Shown here in pieces: positions 1-5,545 of a DNA stretch of 15,888 nucleotides (position 1 is its first letter; each line of letters starts with the position of its first letter). The stretch is from Spirochaetales bacterium (GTDB taxonomy: Bacteria; Spirochaetota; Spirochaetia; Treponematales; UBA12059): contig JAFGUM010000046.1 of the NCBI GenBank assembly GCA_016938515.1, positions 1-15,888 of the forward strand, given 5' to 3'. The notes under the pieces are model-generated. The model did no database searches. It had not been told where the DNA came from and saw only the letters and a list, made by a program, of their open reading frames with translations. The position numbers and the translations under genes are program-made.

Positions 1-34
1 CACATAAAAACATACAATTCTTTTACGATTATAG

Positions 35-64
35 TTGACAGACCGCTCAGGTCTCTTTTAGATT
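35..64 (+). promoter_or_regulatory. Candidate sigma-70-type promoter of the acidic-protein gene
   Basis: A perfect -35 box TTGACA (35-40) is followed after 18 bp by TAGATT (59-64), which matches 4 of 6 bases of the -10 consensus. Transcription would start near 71, giving a 5' UTR of about 70 nt before the ATG at 143. The spacer holds a small inverted repeat, AGACC-N5-GGTCT (40-54), which could be an operator or chance. The call rests on box similarity only. Confidence 0.5.
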
Positions 65-82
65 TCACCCTACGATGGTCGC

Positions 83-109
83 GGGTGCCATAGGGCTACG
101 GGCTCGGGG
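83..109 (+). other. Possible G-quadruplex motif in the 5' UTR
   Basis: On the coding strand, four G-runs (83-85, 93-95, 100-102, 106-109) are separated by loops of 7, 4 and 3 nt, which fits the G3+N1-7 quadruplex pattern. The motif lies between the predicted transcription start and the ribosome binding site at 131-136, so in RNA it could modulate translation of the acidic protein. In GC-rich DNA such a match can occur by chance. Confidence 0.35.
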
Positions 110-142
110 ACCAGCGGCATAATGCGCAAAGGGAGGATCGAA

Positions 143-460
143 ATGGACCCTATACGGGACACGGCGATGCCGGAAAACGCGTTGGAGCTTGCGCTCATGG
201 GCGTCGGCGAGTATAGCCAGGCTCCCGAAGTTCCGTTCGTCCGGTTCGACGATTACGAAGACGACTACGAGGATGATTTCGAGGAAGAGGACGACTTTGA
301 CGACTTTTCCGAGGAAGAAGACGACTTCGACGACGAAGACGATGACGACTTCGACGACGAGGAGGATGACGACTTCGACGACGACTTCGACGAAGAGGAC
401 GAGGAAAGCTCGGATTACGACTACGAGGATGATATCGACTACAACGATTTCGACGAGTGA
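143..460 (+). CDS. Hyperacidic Asp/Glu-rich small protein, function unknown
   Basis: The gene encodes a 105-residue protein of unknown function. The ATG at 143 is preferred over the in-frame ATG at 122 because GGGAGG (131-136) lies 6 nt upstream of it. Residues 1-34 are ordinary mixed sequence. Residues 35-105 are 52 of 71 Asp or Glu, with no Lys, Arg or His, and Phe/Tyr spaced every 3 to 10 residues (14 aromatics). No signal peptide, membrane segment or known domain is visible. The gene is monocistronic, with its own promoter and a strong terminator, so it is probably real and expressed. Acidic tails of this kind occur in histone-chaperone-like proteins, DNA mimics, metal-binding proteins and RNA polymerase delta subunits, but none of these is shown here. 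The regular aromatic spacing in an acidic background suggests a disordered, multivalent tail, which is inference. Confidence 0.75.
   Translation: MDPIRDTAMPENALELALMGVGEYSQAPEVPFVRFDDYEDDYEDDFEEEDDFDDFSEEEDDFDDEDDDDFDDEEDDDFDDDFDEEDEESSDYDYEDDIDYNDFDE
320..393 (+). repeat. 24-bp tandem repeat in the acidic-protein gene
   Basis: A 17-base word (gacgacttcgacgacga) starts at 320, 344 and 368, an exact 24-bp period. A shortened copy (14 bases) starts at 380. A variant with one base changed occurs at 290. The 24-bp unit adds eight residues of the type DDFDDEDD, so copy number could change in frame by slippage or recombination. Confidence 0.75.
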
Positions 461-482
461 GTCTTCACGCGTCCACCGCTAC

Positions 483-518
483 AAGCCGCTCCCACGACTG
501 TCGGGAAGCGGCTTTTTT
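483..518 (+). terminator. Intrinsic terminator of the acidic-protein gene
   Basis: AAGCCGCT (483-490) pairs with AGCGGCTT (507-514), and CCC (491-493) pairs with GGG (503-505) across a one-base bulge. A run of T ends at 518. It lies 22 nt after the stop codon. On the opposite strand the hairpin is not followed by a T-run, so it is probably not an efficient terminator for rsfS. Confidence 0.85.
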
Positions 519-542
519 GGTTTTTGACTCGTACTGGAGTCG

Positions 543-929
543 CTAAACGCCCGAAGGTTCTTTAGCCGGCGCGCCTGGCGCCTCTACCGGTAGTACAACC
601 GCCTGGTACCACAGTTTTTCAAGCTCGTAAAAAGCCCTGGCTTCTGTAGACATGACGTGTACGACAAAATCACCAAAGTCCAGAAGACACCACTGCTCGT
701 CGTCAGCGAGCCGGGGCCGGCGCAACGCCGACAAGCCAACGGCAGAGAGGTATTCCTCAGCGTGACGAGCCAGAGCCTTCAAGTGGGTAGAGCTCGTAGC
801 GGTCGTTATTATAAAGTAGTCGGTCCACGTGGAAAGTGCTTCGAAGTCGAGCACAACCGTCTCGCTGCCATTATGCTCCGCCAGGTGCGCGGCACAACCC
901 AACACAGTTTCGCGTAAATCAGTAGACAC
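543..929 (-). CDS. rsfS: Ribosomal silencing factor RsfS
   Basis: RsfS (Iojap/DUF143 family) binds ribosomal protein L14 on the 50S subunit and blocks joining to 30S, lowering translation when nutrients run short. The 128-residue product has the family features: the helix and strand leading to the TDYFIITTATSSTHLKAL block, then the RRP-x-LADDEQWCLLDFGDFVVHV segment and the FYELEKLW ending. The GTG at 929-927 is chosen because GGGAGG lies 4 nt upstream of it. A longer reading from a TTG at 968 has no better support. The start overlaps the stop of the upstream LCP-family gene by 11 bp, so translation is probably coupled. It is the last gene of the operon. A proline- and alanine-rich tail of about 12 residues extends past the conserved core. 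Confidence 0.93.
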   Translation of the reverse strand: MSTDLRETVLGCAAHLAEHNGSETVVLDFEALSTWTDYFIITTATSSTHLKALARHAEEYLSAVGLSALRRPRLADDEQWCLLDFGDFVVHVMSTEARAFYELEKLWYQAVVLPVEAPGAPAKEPSGV

Positions 930-2094
930 AGTTCCTCCCGTTAAAGTCCCGGCCCAGGATGATGACAAAATCAGCGGGACTCGAGCTGGGCACGACTTCG
1001 TCCTCTACTACCCGACAGCGAATCACGTTGGCCAGCGTAGTGGCTGAAACCCTGTCTCCGTAGCGATCAATGATGCTCGTCGTTGCCACATCGGTCGTAG
1101 GAGCGTTACCTACCGACACGACCTCATAACCAAAGCTCTGGAATATCTCCGCGGTCTTCTGCGCCAGCCCCCTGGACGTCGTCCCATTGAGTATTTCAAG
1201 CGTAAACACCTTGTCGGCCAGGGCAGTGGCTTCTGCGTTCAAGAGCGCGTTGAGCGACTGCTTGACGATATCCTTTACCAGCTCTCCGTCGTAGTGAGGG
1301 AACAGCAGCATACTGCCTTCTACCGAGCGATACGCGCCGGTAAGACGCTGCAATACTATTCTATCCGCGTCAAGCCGGGCAAATTCCGCGAATAGTCGCC
1401 GGAGCGACTCTGCAGGAAGGTTGGTGCTGAATCTCTTCTGTAAAACGGGGTACACATCGTCCCGCTGTATAAAATCCGCTTTTTCGGCAAGCCTCCTGAG
1501 CATCGCCTGGAACAGCGATTGTCGCGTTGCCACTATCTCCGAATCAGGAGCGTCGGGATCCTCAAACGACGCGTACGCCTTTGTCTTGAGCCCGTCGAGC
1601 ACCACAAAACCGGAAGGCAGGATGACAGGCTCATCGTCTATCGTCGTAGACACACGGTTGGGTATGAATACGCGAAAACCGTCGAGCAGATCCGCGAGCT
1701 CCGACAGGGCCTGCTCGTCAAGTATCAGGTACCAGTCCAGTACGGCTTCTGTAAGAACCTGGATCTCGTTCAGGTAAGCTTCTGGATTCCCCGGTTCGTA
1801 CAGCGCGTCTATCCTGTCCACCCGATTGAGCGATTTGATTATAAGCCCGGTCTCACCGGGAATATCGAGCATCGCGGCGCGGGCATTGCCGGGGTAGTAC
1901 ATCAGTATTTCAGTAGCAGCTGGTTTGCCGCTCCGCTCCAGGATTATTGCCATGTTGATGATGCGTTCCTCGCGCACCGCGTCTTCAACCGGATCGCTCT
2001 GCAGCGATACGACCATGAATACCGACGCGGCAACTACGACAAGCACTATCGCGGCGAGGAAAATCATGCTTTTGTCTACAATTGTTCGGGCCAT
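919..2094 (-). CDS. LCP-family (LytR-CpsA-Psr) membrane protein with LytR_C domain
   Basis: The 391-residue protein has one N-terminal membrane anchor (about residues 10-31), a diverged LCP domain (about 50-235) and a C-terminal LytR_C domain (about 288-390, with the typical LEILNGT and GLA..T pattern). LCP enzymes in Gram-positives transfer glycans from polyprenyl phosphate to the cell wall. The core here is recognisable from the VDRIDALYE and LSELADLLDGFRVFIP segments. However, the SIPRDT signature reads DIPGETGL, so the conserved Arg is Gly and the Asp is Glu, and the usual RSDT aspartate region reads KPAATEIL. RQ in a segment ATRQSLFQ is retained. It may bind a lipid carrier without ordinary ligase chemistry, which is inference. 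It overlaps yqeK by 19 bp and rsfS by 11 bp. ATG start; the ribosome binding site (AGGAAAGAG) is modest. Confidence 0.8.
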   Translation of the reverse strand: MARTIVDKSMIFLAAIVLVVVAASVFMVVSLQSDPVEDAVREERIINMAIILERSGKPAATEILMYYPGNARAAMLDIPGETGLIIKSLNRVDRIDALYEPGNPEAYLNEIQVLTEAVLDWYLILDEQALSELADLLDGFRVFIPNRVSTTIDDEPVILPSGFVVLDGLKTKAYASFEDPDAPDSEIVATRQSLFQAMLRRLAEKADFIQRDDVYPVLQKRFSTNLPAESLRRLFAEFARLDADRIVLQRLTGAYRSVEGSMLLFPHYDGELVKDIVKQSLNALLNAEATALADKVFTLEILNGTTSRGLAQKTAEIFQSFGYEVVSVGNAPTTDVATTSIIDRYGDRVSATTLANVIRCRVVEDEVVPSSSPADFVIILGRDFNGRNCVY

Positions 2095-2762
2095 CTGGAG
2101 ATGCTCTTTCCTGTTAGATCATTGTACAGGACGAACGTCGTCGCGGCAACGGTTCGACCAGAACGGGTGATGTCATCGAGCAAGGTTTCCACCGTGGCAG
2201 CCGCGAGCCTGCGAAGCCCGTCAAGGTTGCTTTCGCCGTCGCGGGCATCGTACGTACCGATTACCAGGCCATCGCGTACCGAGGCGGCCCAGTCCCTGCG
2301 GCTCGGCTCGATCTTGTCGGCTACGTACACCGCGAGCGCTATCGGTCCCATGCCGGTCTTGCCCACGGTATGGTAGGCTATGGCCTCAAGGATTTCCGGG
2401 TCGTCTACGAGATGCTTGCCAGCCAGTAGCACCGCCGCGGCCGGCCCGTGGGATAACTTGGGGTTTTCAAACACTATGTCAGGTAGCGGGCCATCAAACG
2501 CGCGGGCCAGCGCAAGCTGCTCAGCCTGAGGCATACGCTTGCACAGATCGTGCGCGAGCCCTGCCAGGTACCCGGCACCCTGATCCAGCGAGTACCGCGA
2601 GCATATTTCCGCTGCCGTCTCGGCCGCACCAATGCAGTGCAGGAGCCTCTTTGGCTCCAGCATCGACTCTGCCAGCTTCAAGACCGCCTTGACTACTGGC
2701 CCGTTCCTGTAGTCAGTTCGATGCAAACCGGTTCCGCTGTCAGTGTTTTGCGTATAGTTCAT
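2076..2762 (-). CDS. yqeK: HD-domain dinucleoside tetraphosphatase YqeK
   Basis: YqeK enzymes hydrolyse diadenosine tetraphosphate symmetrically to two ADP, using metal held by an HD domain. From the ATG at 2762 the protein is 228 residues. The metal ligands are visible: H42 in LLHCIG, H71-D72 in GLAHDLCK, the LSHGPAAA and AYHTVG histidines, and the aspartate of VADKIEPSR. An upstream in-frame GTG (2789) would add nine residues. The ATG is preferred because it gives the smaller overlap (23 bp) with nadD, though neither start has a strong ribosome binding site. Residues 1-20 are poorly conserved in type. The nadD-yqeK pairing is common in Firmicutes and spirochaetes. It couples NAD synthesis with clearance of alarmone-like dinucleotides. 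Confidence 0.9.
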   Translation of the reverse strand: MNYTQNTDSGTGLHRTDYRNGPVVKAVLKLAESMLEPKRLLHCIGAAETAAEICSRYSLDQGAGYLAGLAHDLCKRMPQAEQLALARAFDGPLPDIVFENPKLSHGPAAAVLLAGKHLVDDPEILEAIAYHTVGKTGMGPIALAVYVADKIEPSRRDWAASVRDGLVIGTYDARDGESNLDGLRRLAAATVETLLDDITRSGRTVAATTFVLYNDLTGKSISRWPEQL

Positions 2763-3312
2763 GGCTGTCCACGTAGTCCGCAACTCCACTGGGCACGAGC
2801 CAGCGCCAGGGCTTACCGAGGGCTATCCTCTCCCGTAGATCCGTTGATGATACCGGCAGAAGCGTGTTATGCGCTGTGAGGTGCGGAAAGTCCATGCGCC
2901 ATGACACGCCGCTGCGCCTGGCCACGATGACGTCGGCAAGAGCGCACACCCCTTCAGGATCACGCCACAACGCGAAATCCGTTGCCAGGTCGTCACCAAT
3001 TACCATGCCTGTTTTGCCATCAGGCCTGTAAGCCGATGAAATATATTCAAGCGTATCTACGGTATACGAAACGCCTCCCCTACGAAGCTCGCAGTCATCT
3101 ACCACGAACAACGACCTGCCGTGAACCGCAACTTTGAGCATCGCCAGTCTATCCTCCGGGCTCGCGCCTCGCGCCGGTTCCTTGTGGGGGGGTACCAAAG
3201 ACGGCACGAGCAGAACCTGGTCGTAGCCAAACTCCGAGGCGACTTCCTCTGCCAGCATGAGGTGCCCTATGTGCACGGGGTTGAAGCTTCCTCCGAGAAT
3301 CAGGTACCTCAA
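2740..3312 (-). CDS. nadD: Nicotinate-nucleotide adenylyltransferase NadD
   Basis: NadD joins ATP and nicotinate mononucleotide to make deamido-NAD in the cytoplasm, the step shared by de novo and salvage NAD synthesis. The 190-residue product opens with the nucleotidyltransferase motif GGSFNPVHIGHL (H14 and H17). RGGVSYTVDTL follows in the middle, and the SSTDLR motif starts at residue 155. The chosen start is TTG (3312-3310): it makes a four-base TTGA overlap with the obg stop, has GGAG about 10 nt upstream, and gives the usual five residues before GG. A GTG at 3330 would add six residues and is less likely. The overlap implies translational coupling to obg. Confidence 0.92.
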   Translation of the reverse strand: MRYLILGGSFNPVHIGHLMLAEEVASEFGYDQVLLVPSLVPPHKEPARGASPEDRLAMLKVAVHGRSLFVVDDCELRRGGVSYTVDTLEYISSAYRPDGKTGMVIGDDLATDFALWRDPEGVCALADVIVARRSGVSWRMDFPHLTAHNTLLPVSSTDLRERIALGKPWRWLVPSGVADYVDSHELYAKH

Positions 3313-4340
3313 ACCGGTGCTCCGGTCCACGGATCGCGGTCTTCTGGCTTTTCTGCTTCCAGGACGAAGCGCAGGAATTCCCGCGATACATCGTCCAGCC
3401 CTTCTCCGGTAAACGTCGATATGCCCAGCACTTTTTCTCCGGGCAGGGACACCGCCAGTTCTGCCAGCCTGCCAGTTGTTTCCGGCAGGTCGAGCTTGGT
3501 TCCTATAACGATGCGTGGTTTTGAAACGAGCTCGTCTGAATAGCCGGACAGCTCGCCACTCAGAATGCCAAAAGCGTCTAAAAAGCCGTCATCGGACAGG
3601 TCAATTAAAAAAGCCAACGCGGCTGTTCGCGAAATGTGCTTGAGAAATCTGATTCCAAGCCCAGCACCGTCGTGGGCACCTTCTATGATACCTGGTATGT
3701 CAGCAAGAATTAGATCTCTGTCAGCCACGGTAAGCACACCAAGATTGGGTATCTTGGTGGTAAACGGATAGGGCGCGATCTTGGGCCTGGCGTTGGTAAA
3801 GCGGTCAAGCAAGCTTGACTTGCCGGCGTTAGGGAATCCGACAAACCCTATATCGGCCATCAGCTGCAGCTCGACGCGCAGCTCGACGGTTTCACCCGCT
3901 TTGCCGGGCAGGGCGCGCCGTGGCGCTTGATTTACGCTCGACTTGAAATGCACGTTGCCCCAGCCGCCGTTACCGCCCCGCAGGAATACCCAGCGTCCTT
4001 CTTCGCTCTTGCCAAAGTCTCGCAGTATCTCACCGGTGGCCGCGTTCTTTACGACGGTTCCCGGAGGAACGGGTACCAGTACATCAGCGCCATCAGCGCC
4101 GTGTTTGTTGCTACCCTGGCCATCCTGGCCGTTCTTCGCCTTGTAGTGGTGGGCATAGCGCAGGTGAACCAGGGTACGTACGTTCTTTCGCACTTCGAAA
4201 ATAACGTCGCCTCCCCTGCCACCGTCTCCACCGGAAGGACCGCCGAGCGGCACGTGCGCTTCGCGCCTGAACGCGATGCAACCGTTACCCCCATTGCCCG
4301 AAGATACGGTAATCGTCGTTTCGTCAGCGAACTGTATCAT
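3309..4340 (-). CDS. obg: GTPase Obg (CgtA), 50S assembly factor
   Basis: Obg is an essential GTPase that binds the 50S subunit during late assembly and also binds ppGpp. The 343-residue protein has the glycine-rich Obg fold (1-158) and the G domain: G1 GFPNAGKS (168-175), G2 PFTT (192-195), G3 DIPG (214-217), G4 TKLD (281-284) and G5 around ISTFTGEG (307-314). There is no C-terminal OCT domain. The G4 motif has Thr instead of the usual Asn of NKxD. TKxD works in dynamins and Rho GTPases, so guanine specificity is probably kept. ATG start, with AGGG about 9 nt upstream. Only 30 nt separate it from the T-tract of a strong terminator after rpmA, so much of its transcription may come by readthrough. 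Confidence 0.96.
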   Translation of the reverse strand: MIQFADETTITVSSGNGGNGCIAFRREAHVPLGGPSGGDGGRGGDVIFEVRKNVRTLVHLRYAHHYKAKNGQDGQGSNKHGADGADVLVPVPPGTVVKNAATGEILRDFGKSEEGRWVFLRGGNGGWGNVHFKSSVNQAPRRALPGKAGETVELRVELQLMADIGFVGFPNAGKSSLLDRFTNARPKIAPYPFTTKIPNLGVLTVADRDLILADIPGIIEGAHDGAGLGIRFLKHISRTAALAFLIDLSDDGFLDAFGILSGELSGYSDELVSKPRIVIGTKLDLPETTGRLAELAVSLPGEKVLGISTFTGEGLDDVSREFLRFVLEAEKPEDRDPWTGAPV

Positions 4341-4370
4341 GCTGGTACCCTGTCTTTCCGCGAGCGCGGT

Positions 4371-4408
4371 AAAAAAAACCGTCGCTCGGCTTCAGCCGGA
4401 CGCGACGG
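4371..4408 (-). terminator. Strong intrinsic terminator or attenuator between rpmA and obg
   Basis: On the minus strand CCGTCGC (4408-4402) pairs with GCGACGG (4385-4379), with an inner CGGCT/AGCCG stem (4398-4394 with 4391-4387). Eight T residues follow directly (4378-4371). The form is that of a textbook rho-independent terminator. It sits inside the operon, after the ribosomal genes and before obg, and only 30 nt remain before the obg ATG. I see no convincing promoter in that space. Confidence 0.85.
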
Positions 4409-4415
4409 CACAAAA

Positions 4416-4461
4416 CGCGACCGGGGTTGCCAGTCGCGATACATAGCCGCGGCGCCGCGGC
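4416..4461 (-). other. Two further stem-loops downstream of rpmA
   Basis: Just after the rpmA stop lies a 16-bp perfect palindrome, GCCGCGGCGCCGCGGC (4446-4461). Next is a hairpin with arms CGCGACCGG (4416-4424) and CCAGTCGCG (4430-4438), nine pairs with one mismatch. Together with the terminator at 4371-4408, the 127-nt rpmA-obg gap is almost entirely hairpins. They may protect the 3' end of the rplU-prp-rpmA message or take part in attenuation. No T-run follows either of these two. Confidence 0.6.
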
Positions 4462-4467
4462 GGAAGG

Positions 4468-4710
4468 TCAGGCTTGTCTGGGTTCGATTCCCGCGTACTT
4501 GCGTCCGCGGTATTCGCTGAACACGACCCGGCCATCCTTGAGGGCAAACAGCGTGTCGTCCTTGCCCTTGCCGACGTTTTCACCGGGATGAATCCTCGTT
4601 CCGCGCTGGCGGACGATGATGGAGCCCGCTCGCACAACCTCGTTGCCATACGCCTTTACGCCGAGATGCTGGGGATTGGAATCCCGGCCGTTTACACCTT
4701 TATGTGGCAT
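4468..4710 (-). CDS. rpmA: 50S ribosomal protein L27 with shortened N-terminal tail
   Basis: L27 is a component of the large ribosomal subunit whose N-terminal tail reaches the peptidyl transferase centre. The 80-residue product is clear from [43 protein letters not shown] and the FSEYRGRKY ending. The ATG at 4710 is supported by GGGAGGG 6 nt upstream. An ATG at 4725 would place that same GGGAGGG inside the coding sequence and lacks a good site of its own. The tail reads [11 protein letters not shown], whereas the family usually has M-AHKK-(A/G)GGS-T-R-NGRDS, so about five residues are missing between the first lysine and NGRDS. No LQFF-type cleavable extension is present. It overlaps prp by 11 bp. 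No frameshift is visible in the codons around the gap. Confidence 0.95.
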   Translation of the reverse strand: MPHKGVNGRDSNPQHLGVKAYGNEVVRAGSIIVRQRGTRIHPGENVGKGKDDTLFALKDGRVVFSEYRGRKYAGIEPRQA

Positions 4711-5065
4711 GTAAGTCCCTCCCATCGCTTTCTATTGTCAGTTCTACGATTCCGGGGTATTCGCGCTCGACGCCCGAAAGCCCGATTGACAGAAAATCGC
4801 CAACGCCCCTGAGCCGTTCTACCGTCTCGGGAGAATAGCCGCTGATCTCGAAGGACAGCGCTCCAGGCGCCGGAGCCCGGCCAGAAGCGCTGACACCCGC
4901 GTAGCTGGCCGCTGCTTCGTACGCCGTGCGCAACAGCACGGTTACCGCAGCGCAAGCCGGGTTGTTACCCGCCTTGGCGTTGCCAGCGTGACCTTCGGCG
5001 CGGGCGTGCCTGAGCACCCCATCCGGCCCGAAGGACAAAGCTACGCGTACGAGCTCAGTTCCCAA
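4700..5065 (-). CDS. prp: Ribosomal-processing cysteine protease Prp (YsxB family)
   Basis: Prp removes an N-terminal extension from L27 in Firmicutes and related phyla, and its gene typically lies between rplU and rpmA, as here. The 121-residue product keeps the proposed catalytic pair: His26 in EGHAGN and Cys38 in NNPACAAVT. They are 12 residues apart, the same spacing as His22/Cys34 of the Staphylococcus enzyme. The start is TTG (5065-5063), which overlaps the rplU stop by 11 bp. No ATG or GTG lies nearby and conservation begins at about residue 5. The ribosome binding site is weak, so initiation is probably coupled to rplU termination. The L27 encoded next door lacks the usual cleavage site, so the substrate of this Prp is unclear. 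Confidence 0.85.
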   Translation of the reverse strand: MGTELVRVALSFGPDGVLRHARAEGHAGNAKAGNNPACAAVTVLLRTAYEAAASYAGVSASGRAPAPGALSFEISGYSPETVERLRGVGDFLSIGLSGVEREYPGIVELTIESDGRDLHAT

Positions 5066-5366
5066 CGATTTCGTCGACCGTCAGGAGCGTGTACCGCTGC
5101 CTGTGGCCCTGCTTCCTGCGATAATCCTTCTTGGATTTGTACTTGAATACGATGATCTTGTCGCCTTTTTCCTGCGCTTTGATCGTCGCCTGTACCGAAG
5201 CGCCCGCTACGTACGGAGCACCGATGTGTATCGTATCGCCTGAAACGAGTAGCACCGAGTCTATGGCGACCGGGGTTCCGGCTTCGCCTTCCATGTGGTC
5301 TACTCGTAGCACGGCGCCCTTCTCGGCGCGATACTGCTTGCCTTGTACTTCTACGACTGCGTACAT
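5055..5366 (-). CDS. rplU: 50S ribosomal protein L21
   Basis: L21 is a primary large-subunit protein that binds 23S rRNA. The 103-residue product matches the usual family length and shows the family pattern: YAVVEVQGKQYRAEKG at the start, the I.VFKYKSKKDYRRKQGHRQ RNA-binding signature near the end, and the closing YT.L.V..I. The ATG at 5366 is chosen because GAGG lies 9 nt upstream and the product begins exactly where L21 proteins begin. An upstream in-frame start (5396) would add ten unconserved residues. It is the first gene of the ribosome/NAD operon, 121 nt downstream of the predicted transcription start, and its leader is rich in inverted repeats. Confidence 0.97.
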   Translation of the reverse strand: MYAVVEVQGKQYRAEKGAVLRVDHMEGEAGTPVAIDSVLLVSGDTIHIGAPYVAGASVQATIKAQEKGDKIIVFKYKSKKDYRRKQGHRQRYTLLTVDEIVGN

Positions 5367-5487
5367 TCTGTCAACCTCTTGTGTTTCGTATGCCAAGGCC
5401 TACTGGCTTATAATGCCCCGATCGGCCGATGCGTACCGGATTTGCGGCCTGGACAGGCCAGAGCGGCGCCAAAAATTTGGCGAACCG
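5367..5487 (-). promoter_or_regulatory. Structured 5' leader of rplU, candidate autoregulatory region
   Basis: About 120 nt separate the predicted transcription start from the rplU ATG. The leader holds CGCCAAA-aa-TTTGGCG (5467-5482), GGCCTG-ga-CAGGCC (5446-5459) and the perfect 10-bp palindrome ATCGGCCGAT (5421-5430). A GGC-N7-GCC pair lies close by (5405-5417). Ribosomal protein operons, including rplU operons of Firmicutes, often carry leaders bound by their own product. I cannot show that this one matches a known leader family. Confidence 0.5.
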
Positions 5488-5494
5488 GCGCGAT

Positions 5495-5524
5495 TTTATA
5501 CTATGCGCGCCAGTCCAGTGTCAA
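5495..5524 (-). promoter_or_regulatory. Promoter of the rplU-prp-rpmA(-obg...) operon
   Basis: On the minus strand a perfect -35 TTGACA (5524-5519) and a -10 TATAAA (5500-5495) are separated by 18 bp. Predicted transcription starts near 5488. This is the strongest promoter match in the window and fits the expected high output of ribosomal genes. It begins only 22 bp after the argS stop. Confidence 0.8.
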
Positions 5525-5545
5525 CCGAAGCCGCGGGGACGTCGT

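Noticed and set aside
189..527. A second open frame over the acidic gene, giving a Thr/Arg/Ser-rich protein
   Set aside because: It is a frame-shifted shadow of the GAC/GAG-rich repeat and runs through the terminator. It has no ribosome binding site.
4474..4812. Plus-strand open frame opposite rpmA and prp
   Set aside because: It is an antisense shadow of two clearly conserved genes, with no domain features.
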